Below, in pieces: positions 1 through 7,318 of a DNA stretch of 46,123 nucleotides. This stretch comes from Tangfeifania diversioriginum (GTDB taxonomy: Bacteria > Bacteroidota > Bacteroidia > Bacteroidales > Prolixibacteraceae), in contig CAMCBW010000041.1 of assembly GCA_945873105.1 (NCBI GenBank), forward strand, positions 1 through 46,123, read 5' to 3'. Within the stretch, counting starts at the first letter, position 1. Each line of letters begins with the position of its first letter. The notes under the pieces were generated by a model that did no database searches, was not told the DNA's origin, and was given only the letters and a program-made list of their open reading frames with translations. A program made the position numbers and the translations under genes.

Positions 1-403
1 CGAAGGAGTGAAACATGTTACTCCCCGGGAGGCGCTCGGGGCACTGGAAAATGGCAGTGTGGTGATGATTGATGTCAGGGAATTGAGTGAGGTAAGATTG
101 GAGATCATTCCGCTGGATCGTGTATTGAATCACCCGATGTCGGTCATCATGGATCGGCTACCTTACATCTCCAAAGACCAAAACATTGTATTGATTTGCC
201 AGGGTGGTGTGCGCAGCGTAAAGGTTGCCAATTTGCTGAACAGGCACGGATACCCCCATGTAGCCAATCTGGAGGGTGGCTTTACCCTTTGGAAGGCACT
301 TGGATTGCCTGTCGAAAGCAAGATACCTTCCGGCGGATGCGGGTGCAATTCAGCAAAACCAACTTTTACAGGTATTAAAATGGTGAAGCCAAACGAGAGG
401 TGA
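1..403 (+). CDS. Rhodanese-like single-domain protein, probably 5' truncated by the window edge
   Basis: Single rhodanese domain that would move sulfane sulfur or act in thiol/arsenic redox chemistry. Visible features are the N-terminal VIDVRE-like motif (IDVRE around residue 21) and the active-site loop CQGGVR, giving a catalytic Cys at about residue 64 and Arg five positions on, when counted from the GTG at position 8. The tail GGCGCN holds two further cysteines. The frame is open to position 2, so the GTG at 8 may be an internal codon and the true start may lie outside the window. It heads the arsenic gene series, so a role in arsenate/thiol chemistry is an inference. A 224-bp gap holding a palindromic element separates it from the next gene. 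Confidence 0.85.
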   Translation, partial: EGVKHVTPREALGALENGSVVMIDVRELSEVRLEIIPLDRVLNHPMSVIMDRLPYISKDQNIVLICQGGVRSVKVANLLNRHGYPHVANLEGGFTLWKALGLPVESKIPSGGCGCNSAKPTFTGIKMVKPNER

Positions 404-424
404 TAACCTTCAATTTTAATTCTA

Positions 425-590
425 CAACGTTGAGTCCACTCCGACAACTCTTTCCCTGCCACAAAGACACCAAGACACAAATGACTACAAAGAATTAATA
501 AGTTGATATCTAGATATATATAAAGTCTTGGTGACTTTGTGACTTAGTGGCATTCTCATTTTCCAGCTTATCGGAGCAGACTCAATGTTG
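425..590. repeat. MITE-like nested palindromic element
   Basis: The outer arms at 425-444 and 571-590 are imperfect inverted repeats (17 of 20 matching, CAACRTTGAGTC core). Inside them a second pair lies at 457-480 and 525-552 (TGCCACAAAGACACCAAGAC against its near complement). No ORF is present. The shape, about 166 bp with terminal inverted repeats in an intergenic gap, is that of a non-autonomous MITE or REP-like element. Related CACAAAGACACCAAGAC palindromes are frequent in Bacteroidota genomes, from memory. Confidence 0.6.
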
Positions 591-627
591 ATTAAATGAT
601 TATTCCAATATCTTAATTACTTACATT

Positions 628-1401
628 ATGAAAACAAAATCATTGGGCTTTATTGGTGGCGGACGCATCACCAAAATCTTCCTTCAGGCTTTGGCCAATA
701 AGAATTTTGAATTCCAATCTGTCGTGGTTTTCGACACCAATGCTGAGGTAATTTTAGCGCTGAAACAACAGTTCCCAAAGATTGTTGTTGCCGAAACTCC
801 GGAACAAGCAGCGCAACAGCCAACCGTGTTTATTGCACTGCACCCACCGGTGATCATGGAATCACTTGACAATATCGCCGGTGTCATCACCCCCGACACC
901 CTGGTTATTTCGCTGGCTCCAAAAATTACGATCGAAAAAATCCGGTCCAAACTCAATACCCCGCATGTTGCCCGCATGATCCCAAATGCGACATCCTACA
1001 TTAACCAGGGATACAATCCGGTGACCTTTGCGAAAGATTTCAATCCGAAAGAAAAAGCACTCTTCCTACAGCAGATGGAAGTACTAGGGACAACTTTCGA
1101 AGTAGAGGAGCCAAAACTAGAGGCCTATGCCCTGCTTTCGGCCATGCTCCCAACCTACTTTTGGTTCCAGTGGAAAGAATTAGCCAAACTTGGCGATCCC
1201 ATGGGGCTGACCGAAGAAGAAAGCAAGGTGGCCATTCAACAAACACTGCAAGCTGCTATGAACCTCTATTTCGAATCCGGACTTTCACCCGAACAGGTAA
1301 TGGATTTGATTCCGGTAAAACCAATTGGGGAGCACCAGCAGCAGATCTCTGAAATATACCAGACCAAACTCATGGGGCTATTTGAAAAAATCAAACCTTG
1401 A
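628..1401 (+). CDS. ProC-like NAD(P)-binding reductase in ars operon
   Basis: 257 aa, the size and layout of pyrroline-5-carboxylate reductase family proteins. The N-terminus has a Rossmann dinucleotide-binding motif, GFIGGGR at residues 7-13. A helical dimerisation-type C-terminal half follows from about residue 155. The text around residues 119-131 (MIPNATSYINQGYN) resembles the ProC segment following the cofactor domain. P5C reductase activity is not assured, since ProC-like proteins in operons such as this may reduce other imines or act as generic NADP-dependent reductases. It lies 51 bp before arsC on the same strand, so it is probably co-transcribed with the arsenic genes. The first ATG is used because it sits directly at the start of the Rossmann strand. 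Confidence 0.75.
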   Translation: MKTKSLGFIGGGRITKIFLQALANKNFEFQSVVVFDTNAEVILALKQQFPKIVVAETPEQAAQQPTVFIALHPPVIMESLDNIAGVITPDTLVISLAPKITIEKIRSKLNTPHVARMIPNATSYINQGYNPVTFAKDFNPKEKALFLQQMEVLGTTFEVEEPKLEAYALLSAMLPTYFWFQWKELAKLGDPMGLTEEESKVAIQQTLQAAMNLYFESGLSPEQVMDLIPVKPIGEHQQQISEIYQTKLMGLFEKIKP

Positions 1402-1452
1402 GCTATACATTTAACTGTTTATTAATCAAATACACACAACTCCAACCAAAGC

Positions 1453-1866
1453 ATGAAGATATTGATACTTTGTACCGGCAACAGTTGCCGCAGTCAGATG
1501 GCGCATGGGTTTTTACAATCGTTTGACACGAATATTACCGTTTGTTCAGCCGGAACCGAAGCCTCCGGGAAACTGAACCAAAAGGCGGTTGCCGCCATGC
1601 AGGAGATCGGGATCGACATCAGTCACCATACCTCCGATTCTGTTGATTTATACCTGGACCAGGAGTGGGACTATGTGATTACCGTTTGCGGTGGAGCAAA
1701 CGAAAACTGTCCGGCCTTTCTTGGAAAGGTAAAACACCGGCTTCATATTGGTTTCGATGATCCATCTCACGTGGTCGGTACCGATGAATTTATTTGGAGT
1801 GAGTTTATCCGCGTCAGGGATGAGATTAAAGAAGGGTTCTGGAAGTTTTACAATGAGACAATGTGA
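1453..1866 (+). CDS. arsC: Arsenate reductase, low-molecular-weight phosphatase (thioredoxin-coupled) type
   Basis: 137 aa cytosolic enzyme reducing arsenate to arsenite. The P-loop CTGNSCR (Cys7 to Arg13, CX5R) begins the protein. The redox pair Cys79 and Cys86 (CX6C) matches the shuttling cysteines of pI258-type ArsC, so recycling by thioredoxin is expected from family knowledge. It precedes arsM and acr3, supplying arsenite for methylation and export. Oddity: the last codons (NETM) and the TGA stop at 1864-1866 are written in 8-bp repeat units of the array that begins at 1849, so the repeat has either replaced or created the C-terminus. Confidence 0.93.
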   Translation: MKILILCTGNSCRSQMAHGFLQSFDTNITVCSAGTEASGKLNQKAVAAMQEIGIDISHHTSDSVDLYLDQEWDYVITVCGGANENCPAFLGKVKHRLHIGFDDPSHVVGTDEFIWSEFIRVRDEIKEGFWKFYNETM

Positions 1867-1936
1867 CAATTCGGCGATTCGACAATGTGACAATTCGACG
1901 ATTCGACAATGAGTCAATTCGACAATTCGACAATTA
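1849..1936 (+). repeat. Tandem 8-bp repeat array 1, consensus GACAATTC
   Basis: Eleven consecutive 8-bp units without indels, including GACAATGT, GACAATTC, GGCGATTC and GACGATTC. The array begins inside arsC and runs to 26 bp before the ATG of the four-helix-bundle gene. The strict 8-bp period with point changes suggests expansion followed by drift. It has the same orientation as array 2 and the opposite one to array 3. Confidence 0.9.
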
Positions 1937-1961
1937 TAAAAAAACCCATAATACTAAAGTT

Positions 1962-2318
1962 ATGAAGGATGAATTTAAGGAGAATGTAATTATCAATCTC
2001 ACTTTTGAATTTGCATTGAAGATTATTGATTTCTGCGATGATCTGGATGGACTAAGAAAATTTGCCCTTTCAAATCAACTTTTTAAGTCTGGAACATCGA
2101 TCGGGGCCAATGCCAGGGAAGCACAAAATGCAGAAAGTAAAGCTGATTTCATACACAAATTCAAGATTTCAGCCAAAGAAGTTGATGAAACCGAATATTG
2201 GCTGTTGCTATGCAAACACTTAAAGAAATTGCCTGATTCAACACATTTGCTTACAGAATTAGAACCAATCAAAAAAATCATTTCAAAAATAATAGGCACC
2301 TCAAAACGCACCAACTAA
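1962..2318 (+). CDS. Four-helix-bundle protein (23S rRNA intervening-sequence protein family)
   Basis: 118 aa from the ATG at 1962. An open frame back to 1863 only translates the 8-bp repeats, so the longer start is rejected. Family hallmarks are the FEFALKIIDF start helix, LSNQLFKSGTSIGANAREAQ (residues about 36-56) and the helix KFKISAKEVDETEYWLLL. The fold is a small helical bundle that oligomerises and is basic enough to bind nucleic acid in related proteins such as Avd of diversity-generating retroelements. Function of stand-alone copies is unknown. No 23S rRNA or reverse transcriptase is present here. It interrupts an otherwise compact ars operon and has repeat arrays on both sides, so it looks inserted. 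Confidence 0.85.
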   Translation: MKDEFKENVIINLTFEFALKIIDFCDDLDGLRKFALSNQLFKSGTSIGANAREAQNAESKADFIHKFKISAKEVDETEYWLLLCKHLKKLPDSTHLLTELEPIKKIISKIIGTSKRTN

Positions 2319-2353
2319 TTCGACAATGTGACAATTAGATAATTCGACAATGA
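2315..2353 (+). repeat. Tandem 8-bp repeat array 2
   Basis: About five units (CTAATTC, GACAATGT, GACAATTA, GATAATTC, GACAATGA) in the same 8-bp phase and orientation as array 1. The TAA stop of the four-helix-bundle gene lies in the first unit, the same CTAATTCGAC junction that ends arsM. Confidence 0.85.
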
Positions 2354-2393
2354 TGGTCATTACTTCATTCCCAATTTTATAACACAATGCATT

Positions 2394-2577
2394 AATGAAT
2401 TGTAACATTATCAAATAGTTGAATCATCACATTATCTAGTAAATTAATTGTCGAATCATCACATTGCCGAATTAACTCATTGTCGAATTATCACATTGTC
2501 GAATCATCACATTGCCGAATAATCTAATTGTCTAATCGTCACATTGTCGAATTATCTAATTGTCTAATTAACACATT
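2394..2577 (-). repeat. Tandem 8-bp repeat array 3, inverted orientation
   Basis: From 2418 to 2577 there are exactly twenty 8-bp units, mostly alternating GTCGAATT-like and ATCACATT-like forms, i.e. a 16-bp higher-order dimer. Degraded units extend back to about 2394. The units are the reverse complement of array 1. The array stops 6 bp before the arsM ATG, so it forms nearly the whole arsM leader. Confidence 0.9.
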
Positions 2578-2583
2578 ATTACC

Positions 2584-3393
2584 ATGAAAGCAGAAGATCT
2601 AAAGTTAGTTGTACAGGAAAAATATGGAGCTATCGCCAAACAAAGTCTATTGTTGAATCAGTCATCTTGCTGTGGAACTTCTGGTTGTTGTGGTGACTTG
2701 GACATCAAAATGATCGGCGATGAATATCAAAATATAGATGGACATCACAAAGAGGCAGATTTAGGCCTGGGATGTGGCATTCCAACACAATATGCAGGAA
2801 TTAAGCCCGGTGATTCGGTGCTTGATCTGGGAAGCGGAGCCGGCAATGATTGCTTCGTTGCGAGGGCCATTGTTGGGGATACAGGCAAGGTAACCGGATT
2901 GGACTTTACCGAATCCATGGTGTCGAGAGCCATCGACAACAATAAGAAGCTTGGTTTCACCAACGTTGAATTTGTACAGGGCGATATTGAAGAGATGCCA
3001 TTCCCAAAGGAGAGTTTTGATGTAATTGTATCGAATTGCGTTTTAAACCTGGTGCCAGACAAGAATTTGGCCTTTGCCCAAATGATGCGTGTATTAAAAC
3101 CCGGGGGCCATTTCTGCGTTTCAGACGTGGTAATTAAAGGCAACCTGCCCGATAAATTGCAAAAAGATGCCGAAATGTACGCAGGCTGTGTTGCAGGTGC
3201 TATTGAAATAGAGGAATACCTTGGCATCATAGCGAAAAATGGCTTTGCGGACACAACTGTTCACAAACAAAAAGCCATCTCCATACCAGAAGACTTGCTT
3301 GCAAACTACCTCACCCCGGAAGAAATTGCACGTTTTCAGAATCGGGAGAACGGGATCTTCAGCATCACTGTTTCAGGCTACAAACAAAGCTAA
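2584..3393 (+). CDS. arsM: Arsenite S-adenosylmethyltransferase
   Basis: 269 aa class I SAM-dependent methyltransferase that methylates arsenite. The SAM-binding motif VLDLGSGAGND lies around residues 79-89. The three arsenic-binding cysteines expected for ArsM are seen at Cys64 (LGLGCG), Cys152 (SNCVLNL) and Cys202 (YAGCVAGA); the 50-residue spacing of the last two fits the family. An N-terminal CCGxxGCCG cluster at residues 29-37 is also typical. The position between arsC and acr3 supports the role. Its leader is entirely repeat array 3 and its TAA stop lies in the first unit of array 4. Confidence 0.95.
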   Translation: MKAEDLKLVVQEKYGAIAKQSLLLNQSSCCGTSGCCGDLDIKMIGDEYQNIDGHHKEADLGLGCGIPTQYAGIKPGDSVLDLGSGAGNDCFVARAIVGDTGKVTGLDFTESMVSRAIDNNKKLGFTNVEFVQGDIEEMPFPKESFDVIVSNCVLNLVPDKNLAFAQMMRVLKPGGHFCVSDVVIKGNLPDKLQKDAEMYAGCVAGAIEIEEYLGIIAKNGFADTTVHKQKAISIPEDLLANYLTPEEIARFQNRENGIFSITVSGYKQS

Positions 3394-3473
3394 TTCGACC
3401 ATTTTTTAATTCGACAATTCGACAATTTAGGATCTGCAATTGTCGAATTGTCGAATCATCACATTGTGAAATT
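3390..3473. repeat. Repeat array 4 with perfect 19-bp hairpin
   Basis: Forward units up to 3427 are followed by a 10-nt spacer and then inverted units. Arms 3409-3427 and 3438-3456 are perfect 19-bp complements (core AATTCGACAATT), with the loop at 3428-3437. This fills the arsM-acr3 gap. In RNA it would form a strong stem between the two cistrons. Confidence 0.9.
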
Positions 3474-3486
3474 TAAAGTTAATACC

Positions 3487-4545
3487 ATGCAAAAGCGACT
3501 CAAATTTCTCGACAGGTACTTGACGCTATGGATCTTTCTGGCCATGTTTATCGGCGTATTTGCTGGTTGGGCCGTTCCGGGTGTAGCCCAATTCTGGAAC
3601 AGCCTATCGTCGGGCACTACCAATATTCCCATTGCCATTGGCTTGATCGTTATGATGTATCCGCCTTTGGCCAAAGTAAAGTACGAAGAATTGGGAGATG
3701 TATTCCGAAATACCAGGATTCTGATGCTTTCCCTGTTTCAGAACTGGGTGCTGGGACCTCTCTTGATGTTCGCATTGGCCATAGCATTTTTCAAGCTATT
3801 CCCTGGCGAAAACAATGCCAATCTGCCTTACATGTATGGAATTATCCTGATAGGGCTAGCTCGGTGCATCGCCATGGTAATAGTTTGGAATGATCTTGCC
3901 AAAGGGGACAGACAATATGCAGCCGGTTTGGTGGCCTTCAATGCTGTTTTCCAGGTTCTGCTTTTCTCTGTGTACGCCTATCTGTTTATCGCCATATTGC
4001 CTGAATGGTTTGGCATTCCGGTTAATGAGGCTGTCTCACAAATTACGATGGGTGCCATTGCTGAAAGTGTTTTCATTTACCTTGGAATACCAATGATTGC
4101 AGGTTTTCTCACCCGGTATATCTTAACCCGCATTAAGAGTAAGGTATGGTATGAAACCAAATTTATTCCTAAAATCAGTCCATTAACGCTGATTGCGTTG
4201 CTTTTCACTATTGTCGTGATGTTCTCGCTGAAAGGCGAATACATCGTAAAAATCCCGATGGATGTGGTGCTGATAGCGATTCCCCTCTTGATTTATTTTG
4301 TGGTCATGTTTATAGGCTCGTTCTTCCTGAGTAAAAAGATTGGAGCCAACTATGAGCAGTCGACTACCCTTGCATTTACCGCTGCCAGCAACAATTTCGA
4401 ATTGGCTATCGCCGTGGCCATCGCCATTTTTGGCATCAATTCGGGAGAGGCATTTGCCGGTGTCATTGGACCGTTGGTGGAAGTTCCGGTGATGGTGGGA
4501 TTGGTAAATGTTGCCACCTATTACAAAAAGAAATATTTCGCTTAA
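3487..4545 (+). CDS. acr3: Arsenite efflux permease, ACR3 family
   Basis: 352 aa inner-membrane protein with about ten hydrophobic segments, the usual ACR3 length. The conserved cysteine in TM4 is Cys127 ([16 protein letters not shown]) and the conserved glutamate in TM9 is Glu305 ([14 protein letters not shown]), both needed for arsenite transport in studied homologues. The ATG at 3487 is chosen because the longer frame would start with a TTG inside the repeat hairpin. It ends the ars operon and exports the arsenite made by ArsC. Confidence 0.95.
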   Translation: MQKRLKFLDRYLTLWIFLAMFIGVFAGWAVPGVAQFWNSLSSGTTNIPIAIGLIVMMYPPLAKVKYEELGDVFRNTRILMLSLFQNWVLGPLLMFALAIAFFKLFPGENNANLPYMYGIILIGLARCIAMVIVWNDLAKGDRQYAAGLVAFNAVFQVLLFSVYAYLFIAILPEWFGIPVNEAVSQITMGAIAESVFIYLGIPMIAGFLTRYILTRIKSKVWYETKFIPKISPLTLIALLFTIVVMFSLKGEYIVKIPMDVVLIAIPLLIYFVVMFIGSFFLSKKIGANYEQSTTLAFTAASNNFELAIAVAIAIFGINSGEAFAGVIGPLVEVPVMVGLVNVATYYKKKYFA

Positions 4546-4635
4546 TCAGAGAGTTATAAAATACGCAAAAATAAACCGCTGGATAATCCACTGGGATTTC
4601 ATACACCAGTAACCCCCGGTATAAAACAGAAATGG

Positions 4636-4786
4636 GTTAGACCTCCCACTCATTATCAGGGGGTCGTAGGAGTTTGCCCTACTGGGCCCACCCTCAGAAT
4701 TAAACACTTACAAGGTCAACTTGTAGGTGTTTTGTTTTTTACACCAGGAAGACGCCAGGAATTGGGGGAAATTGGAGGTTTTGTGG
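4636..4786 (+). repeat. Dispersed direct repeat copy A with tRNA-derived segment
   Basis: About 151 bp, closely matching 7152-7301. The first 60 bp align with the 3' part of a Bacteroidota CAU-anticodon tRNA (Met or Ile2): TTAGA of the D arm, CTCATTATCAGGGGG of the anticodon arm, T stem GTAGG/CCTAC and acceptor GGGCCCACC. The T loop is no longer TTCGAGC and the 5' half with its acceptor strand is absent, so it is not a functional tRNA. A hairpin and a CCAGGAAGACGCCAGGA tail follow. The tRNA match is from recalled sequence. Confidence 0.75.
4702..4740 (+). terminator. Hairpin plus T-tract in repeat copy A
   Basis: A 13-bp stem (AAACACTTACAAG at 4702-4714 with CTTGTAGGTGTTT at 4720-4732, one G-T pair) is followed by TGTTTTTT. 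The shape is that of an intrinsic terminator on the + strand, downstream of acr3 and of the tRNA-like segment. Confidence 0.6.
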
Positions 4787-5382
4787 TGAAAAATTCTGCG
4801 GGGGAGTTCGTTTATTTTTAACTAATTAAGAGCACAATCTGCTATTTTTCTCCCCCACTATTATACCGGATTTCCGTGACATGAAAAATCACCATAACCC
4901 TGATCATCAGATCAAACAATGATTATGTTGGGTTTGGTCATTTTGCTCTCTGCCTTCATATTCAGAACTATTAAAAGCGATGAAGCAATACAACCTGACA
5001 ATAAATACTTCATAAGATGATGCTCAATTAATTAAAATTAGTCTTGGCTTACACATTTCCCTGTTTTAACAAATATTTATTTTCAGCTCCTCTTTCCCCT
5101 CCCAACATACTGGTTCTTTAAAATTTTTGCAGTATTTACTCTGGTTTTTGTATAGCTGTCTCCAAACGCCCAATAAATGCTTTCATATAAAAATAATCTT
5201 TTGTCTGGTTGCCAGTGTCCATTGAGAAGCCCGGTGAGTTTTCAGGAAATAAAATTAAGCTAATTTTTGATTGATTCTTTCACTTAATACAATCATGGTC
5301 ATTTACTATATTTTCGAATGGCAACTTTGTGTTGTAATCAACCCGAAAATTTGAACAATAACAAAATGATTTAAAAAACTTT

Positions 5383-5428
5383 CAGGAAATCTACCAGGAT
5401 TTCCGACAACCAGTATCAACCAGTGGAA
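5383..5428 (+). repeat. 46-bp direct repeat, left copy
   Basis: Begins CAGGAAATC and ends CAACCAGTATCAACCAGTGG then AA. It matches 7045-7090 with three mismatches. The two copies flank the ATPase gene and lie inside the outer 150-bp direct repeats. Confidence 0.8.
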
Positions 5429-5628
5429 GATGGTTTTTTACCAAAGCTTTTGCAGTATATATACAGCATTGTAATTATCAATAGGTGAGACATATAAGAA
5501 TTTGTCCCTCGATTAATCACAGATAAGTTCGAAAATATCCCTCAATTTACTACAATTTATTCTATAATCATCCCCCAATCTATTACATTTTCAATATCTT
5601 TATCCCAATCATTCATACTCTTTCATGC

Positions 5629-6972
5629 ATGTTCAATAGGGATATAACCAACGAATTAAAAAAATGGGCTGTAAAACCATCACGAAAGCCTCTCATATTA
5701 AGAGGAGCAAGGCAGGTGGGTAAAACAACTTCGGTTAATTTGTTTTCAACTGAGTTTGACCAGTATATTTACCTAAACCTGGAAAAGGAGGAACACCGGG
5801 AAATTTTTGAGCGAAAATATCCATTCGCGGACTTACTCACCACGCTTTTTATTTTTGCTCAAAAGCGGCGAAGTGGCGGAAAAACCCTGATTTTTATTGA
5901 TGAAATTCAGAACTCTCCAAAGGCAATAGCATTATTGCGCTATTTTTACGAGGAAGCAAGCGATCTTTTTATCATTGCAGCAGGCTCCTTACTGGAGAGC
6001 ATCATGGGTAGAAACATTTCCTTCCCGGTAGGAAGGGTCGAATACATGGCATTACGACCATGCTCATTCAGGGAATTTCTTTATGCGACAAAAAGCGATC
6101 AGTTACTTGAAATGCTTGAAAAACCTGAAGTACCAGAGTTTTTGCATTCGCAGTTTATATCCTTGTTTAAGAAATACGCTACTATCGGTGGTATGCCTGG
6201 GGTACTCAATCTTTATTCCCAAAGTGCGGACATCACTGCTCTCGAACCAGTATATAGCAGTCTTATTTATTCCTATACGGACGATATCGAAAAATATGCC
6301 AACTCATCTGCCCAGGTTCACTATATCAGACACATTATTTCGAATGTGTTCCGTGAAGCAGGAACGAAAATAACCTTTGAGAAATTTGGCAACTCTCCTT
6401 ACCGGTCAAGAGAGATGAAGGAAGCTTTTGTATCGCTCGAAAAAACCATGCTCGTAAAACTGATTTATCCATGCACATCGACAGAGTTGCCTTTAAAACC
6501 AAGTTTGGTCCGAAAACCGCGTTTACATGCTCTGGATACCGGGTTAGTCAATTACTCAAATAGAATTATGGGTGAGCTTGTTTTTAATGAAGAAATTAGC
6601 GATACACATCGGGGGTTGATTGCTGAGCATATTGTCGGACAAGAACTATTGGCTACCAATTTCACCATGAGCAACGATCTGCATTTTTGGGTACGCGAAA
6701 AAACCGATTCCAGTGCAGAGGTGGACTATATTCTTCCTTACAATGGGAAACTTATCCCTATTGAAGTAAAATCCGGAAGTATTGGTAAACTTCGCTCGTT
6801 GCATCAGTTTATGGATGTAGCGCCACACCACGTGGCAGTCCGTGTATGGCAAGGACCTTATTCGGTTGAGAAAGCAAAAACCATTGCCGGTACGGAGTTT
6901 ACCCTGCTCAACCTTCCGTTCTACCTGGTTCATCGACTTGAAAGAGAACTGGATAAAATATCGGTCAAATAG
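5629..6972 (+). CDS. AAA ATPase (AAA_14) with C-terminal DUF4143 nuclease-like domain
   Basis: 447 aa. Walker A GARQVGKT is at residues 26-33 and Walker B LIFIDEIQ around 87-94. Sensor-like AAGSLLES is near 117-124. The last third is the DUF4143 region with VDYILPYNG then PIEVKSG, a D-x(n)-ExK signature of the restriction-endonuclease fold. Proteins of this family are widespread, multi-copy and of unknown function in Bacteroidota and archaea. The gene is isolated, with about 650 bp of free DNA before GH28 runs towards it, and is bracketed by nested direct repeats, which suggests it moves or was acquired as a unit. No partner gene is visible. Confidence 0.9.
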   Translation: MFNRDITNELKKWAVKPSRKPLILRGARQVGKTTSVNLFSTEFDQYIYLNLEKEEHREIFERKYPFADLLTTLFIFAQKRRSGGKTLIFIDEIQNSPKAIALLRYFYEEASDLFIIAAGSLLESIMGRNISFPVGRVEYMALRPCSFREFLYATKSDQLLEMLEKPEVPEFLHSQFISLFKKYATIGGMPGVLNLYSQSADITALEPVYSSLIYSYTDDIEKYANSSAQVHYIRHIISNVFREAGTKITFEKFGNSPYRSREMKEAFVSLEKTMLVKLIYPCTSTELPLKPSLVRKPRLHALDTGLVNYSNRIMGELVFNEEISDTHRGLIAEHIVGQELLATNFTMSNDLHFWVREKTDSSAEVDYILPYNGKLIPIEVKSGSIGKLRSLHQFMDVAPHHVAVRVWQGPYSVEKAKTIAGTEFTLLNLPFYLVHRLERELDKISVK

Positions 6973-7044
6973 CTTCCCGCATATTTGAACTTGATATGTT
7001 AAATGAATGCAAAAACCCCTAGATCGAGTGCCAAAATGACCCGC

Positions 7045-7090
7045 CAGGAAATCCCCCAGGTTTTCCGACAACCAGTATCAACCAGTGGAA
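7045..7090 (+). repeat. 46-bp direct repeat, right copy
   Basis: Right-hand copy of the element at 5383-5428. It is followed by further CAACCAGTG-like partial units up to about 7139, so the motif was amplified on this side. Confidence 0.8.
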
Positions 7091-7151
7091 AATAATATGG
7101 TTAATGACAACCAGTGTTAACCAATATCAACCAGTGGAATCTCATAATAGT

Positions 7152-7301
7152 TTAGACCTCCCACTCATCATCAGGGGGTCGTAGGATCATGCCCTACTGG
7201 GCCCACTCTCAGAATCAAACACTTACAGACCTGCGCTGTAGGTGTTTGATTTTTCACGCCAGGAAGACACCAGGATTTAGGGGAGTTTGGTGGTTTTGTG
7301 G
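7152..7301 (+). repeat. Dispersed direct repeat copy B with tRNA-derived segment and hairpin
   Basis: Same orientation as copy A. The T stem GTAGG/CCTAC and the acceptor GGGCCCAC are kept, while the T loop differs from that of copy A. A 15-bp hairpin follows (7214-7228 with 7236-7250, loop ACCTGCG, then TTTTT). Its stem is paired in both copies although the loop sequences are unrelated. The reverse strand gives a spurious frame ending RVGPVGHDPTTP, an ORF type I associate with tRNA-derived sequence. Confidence 0.75.
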
Positions 7302-7318
7302 AAAATAAACAGATTTTA

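Larger units (their letters stand above)
4546..5628. other. Gene-poor spacer with repeats
   Basis: 1.08 kb of AT-rich DNA after acr3. It holds the tRNA-like repeat copy A, its hairpin, and one copy of the 46-bp direct repeat. A 33-codon frame at 4919-5020 with one hydrophobic stretch (LGLVILLSAFIF) overlaps a 13-codon frame from 4881 by ATGA, but neither resembles a known protein. No promoter could be assigned with confidence for the ATPase gene downstream. Confidence 0.6.

Noticed and set aside
1863-1961. Longer N-terminus of the four-helix-bundle protein
   Set aside because: It is translated repeat (TIRRFDN units) and adds 33 residues absent from family members.
1849-2577. CRISPR array
   Set aside because: The units are 8 bp with no spacers between them and no cas genes, so they are simple tandem repeats.
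3448-3486. TTG start of acr3
   Set aside because: It would begin in the hairpin arm; the ATG at 3487 gives the normal ACR3 N-terminus.
4636-4700. Intact tRNA gene
   Set aside because: Only the 3' part is present; the 5' acceptor strand and most of the D arm are missing and the T loop is changed.
4881-5020. Two tiny overlapping frames (13 and 33 codons) with one hydrophobic stretch
   Set aside because: No recognisable family, weak leader, and likely chance in AT-rich DNA.
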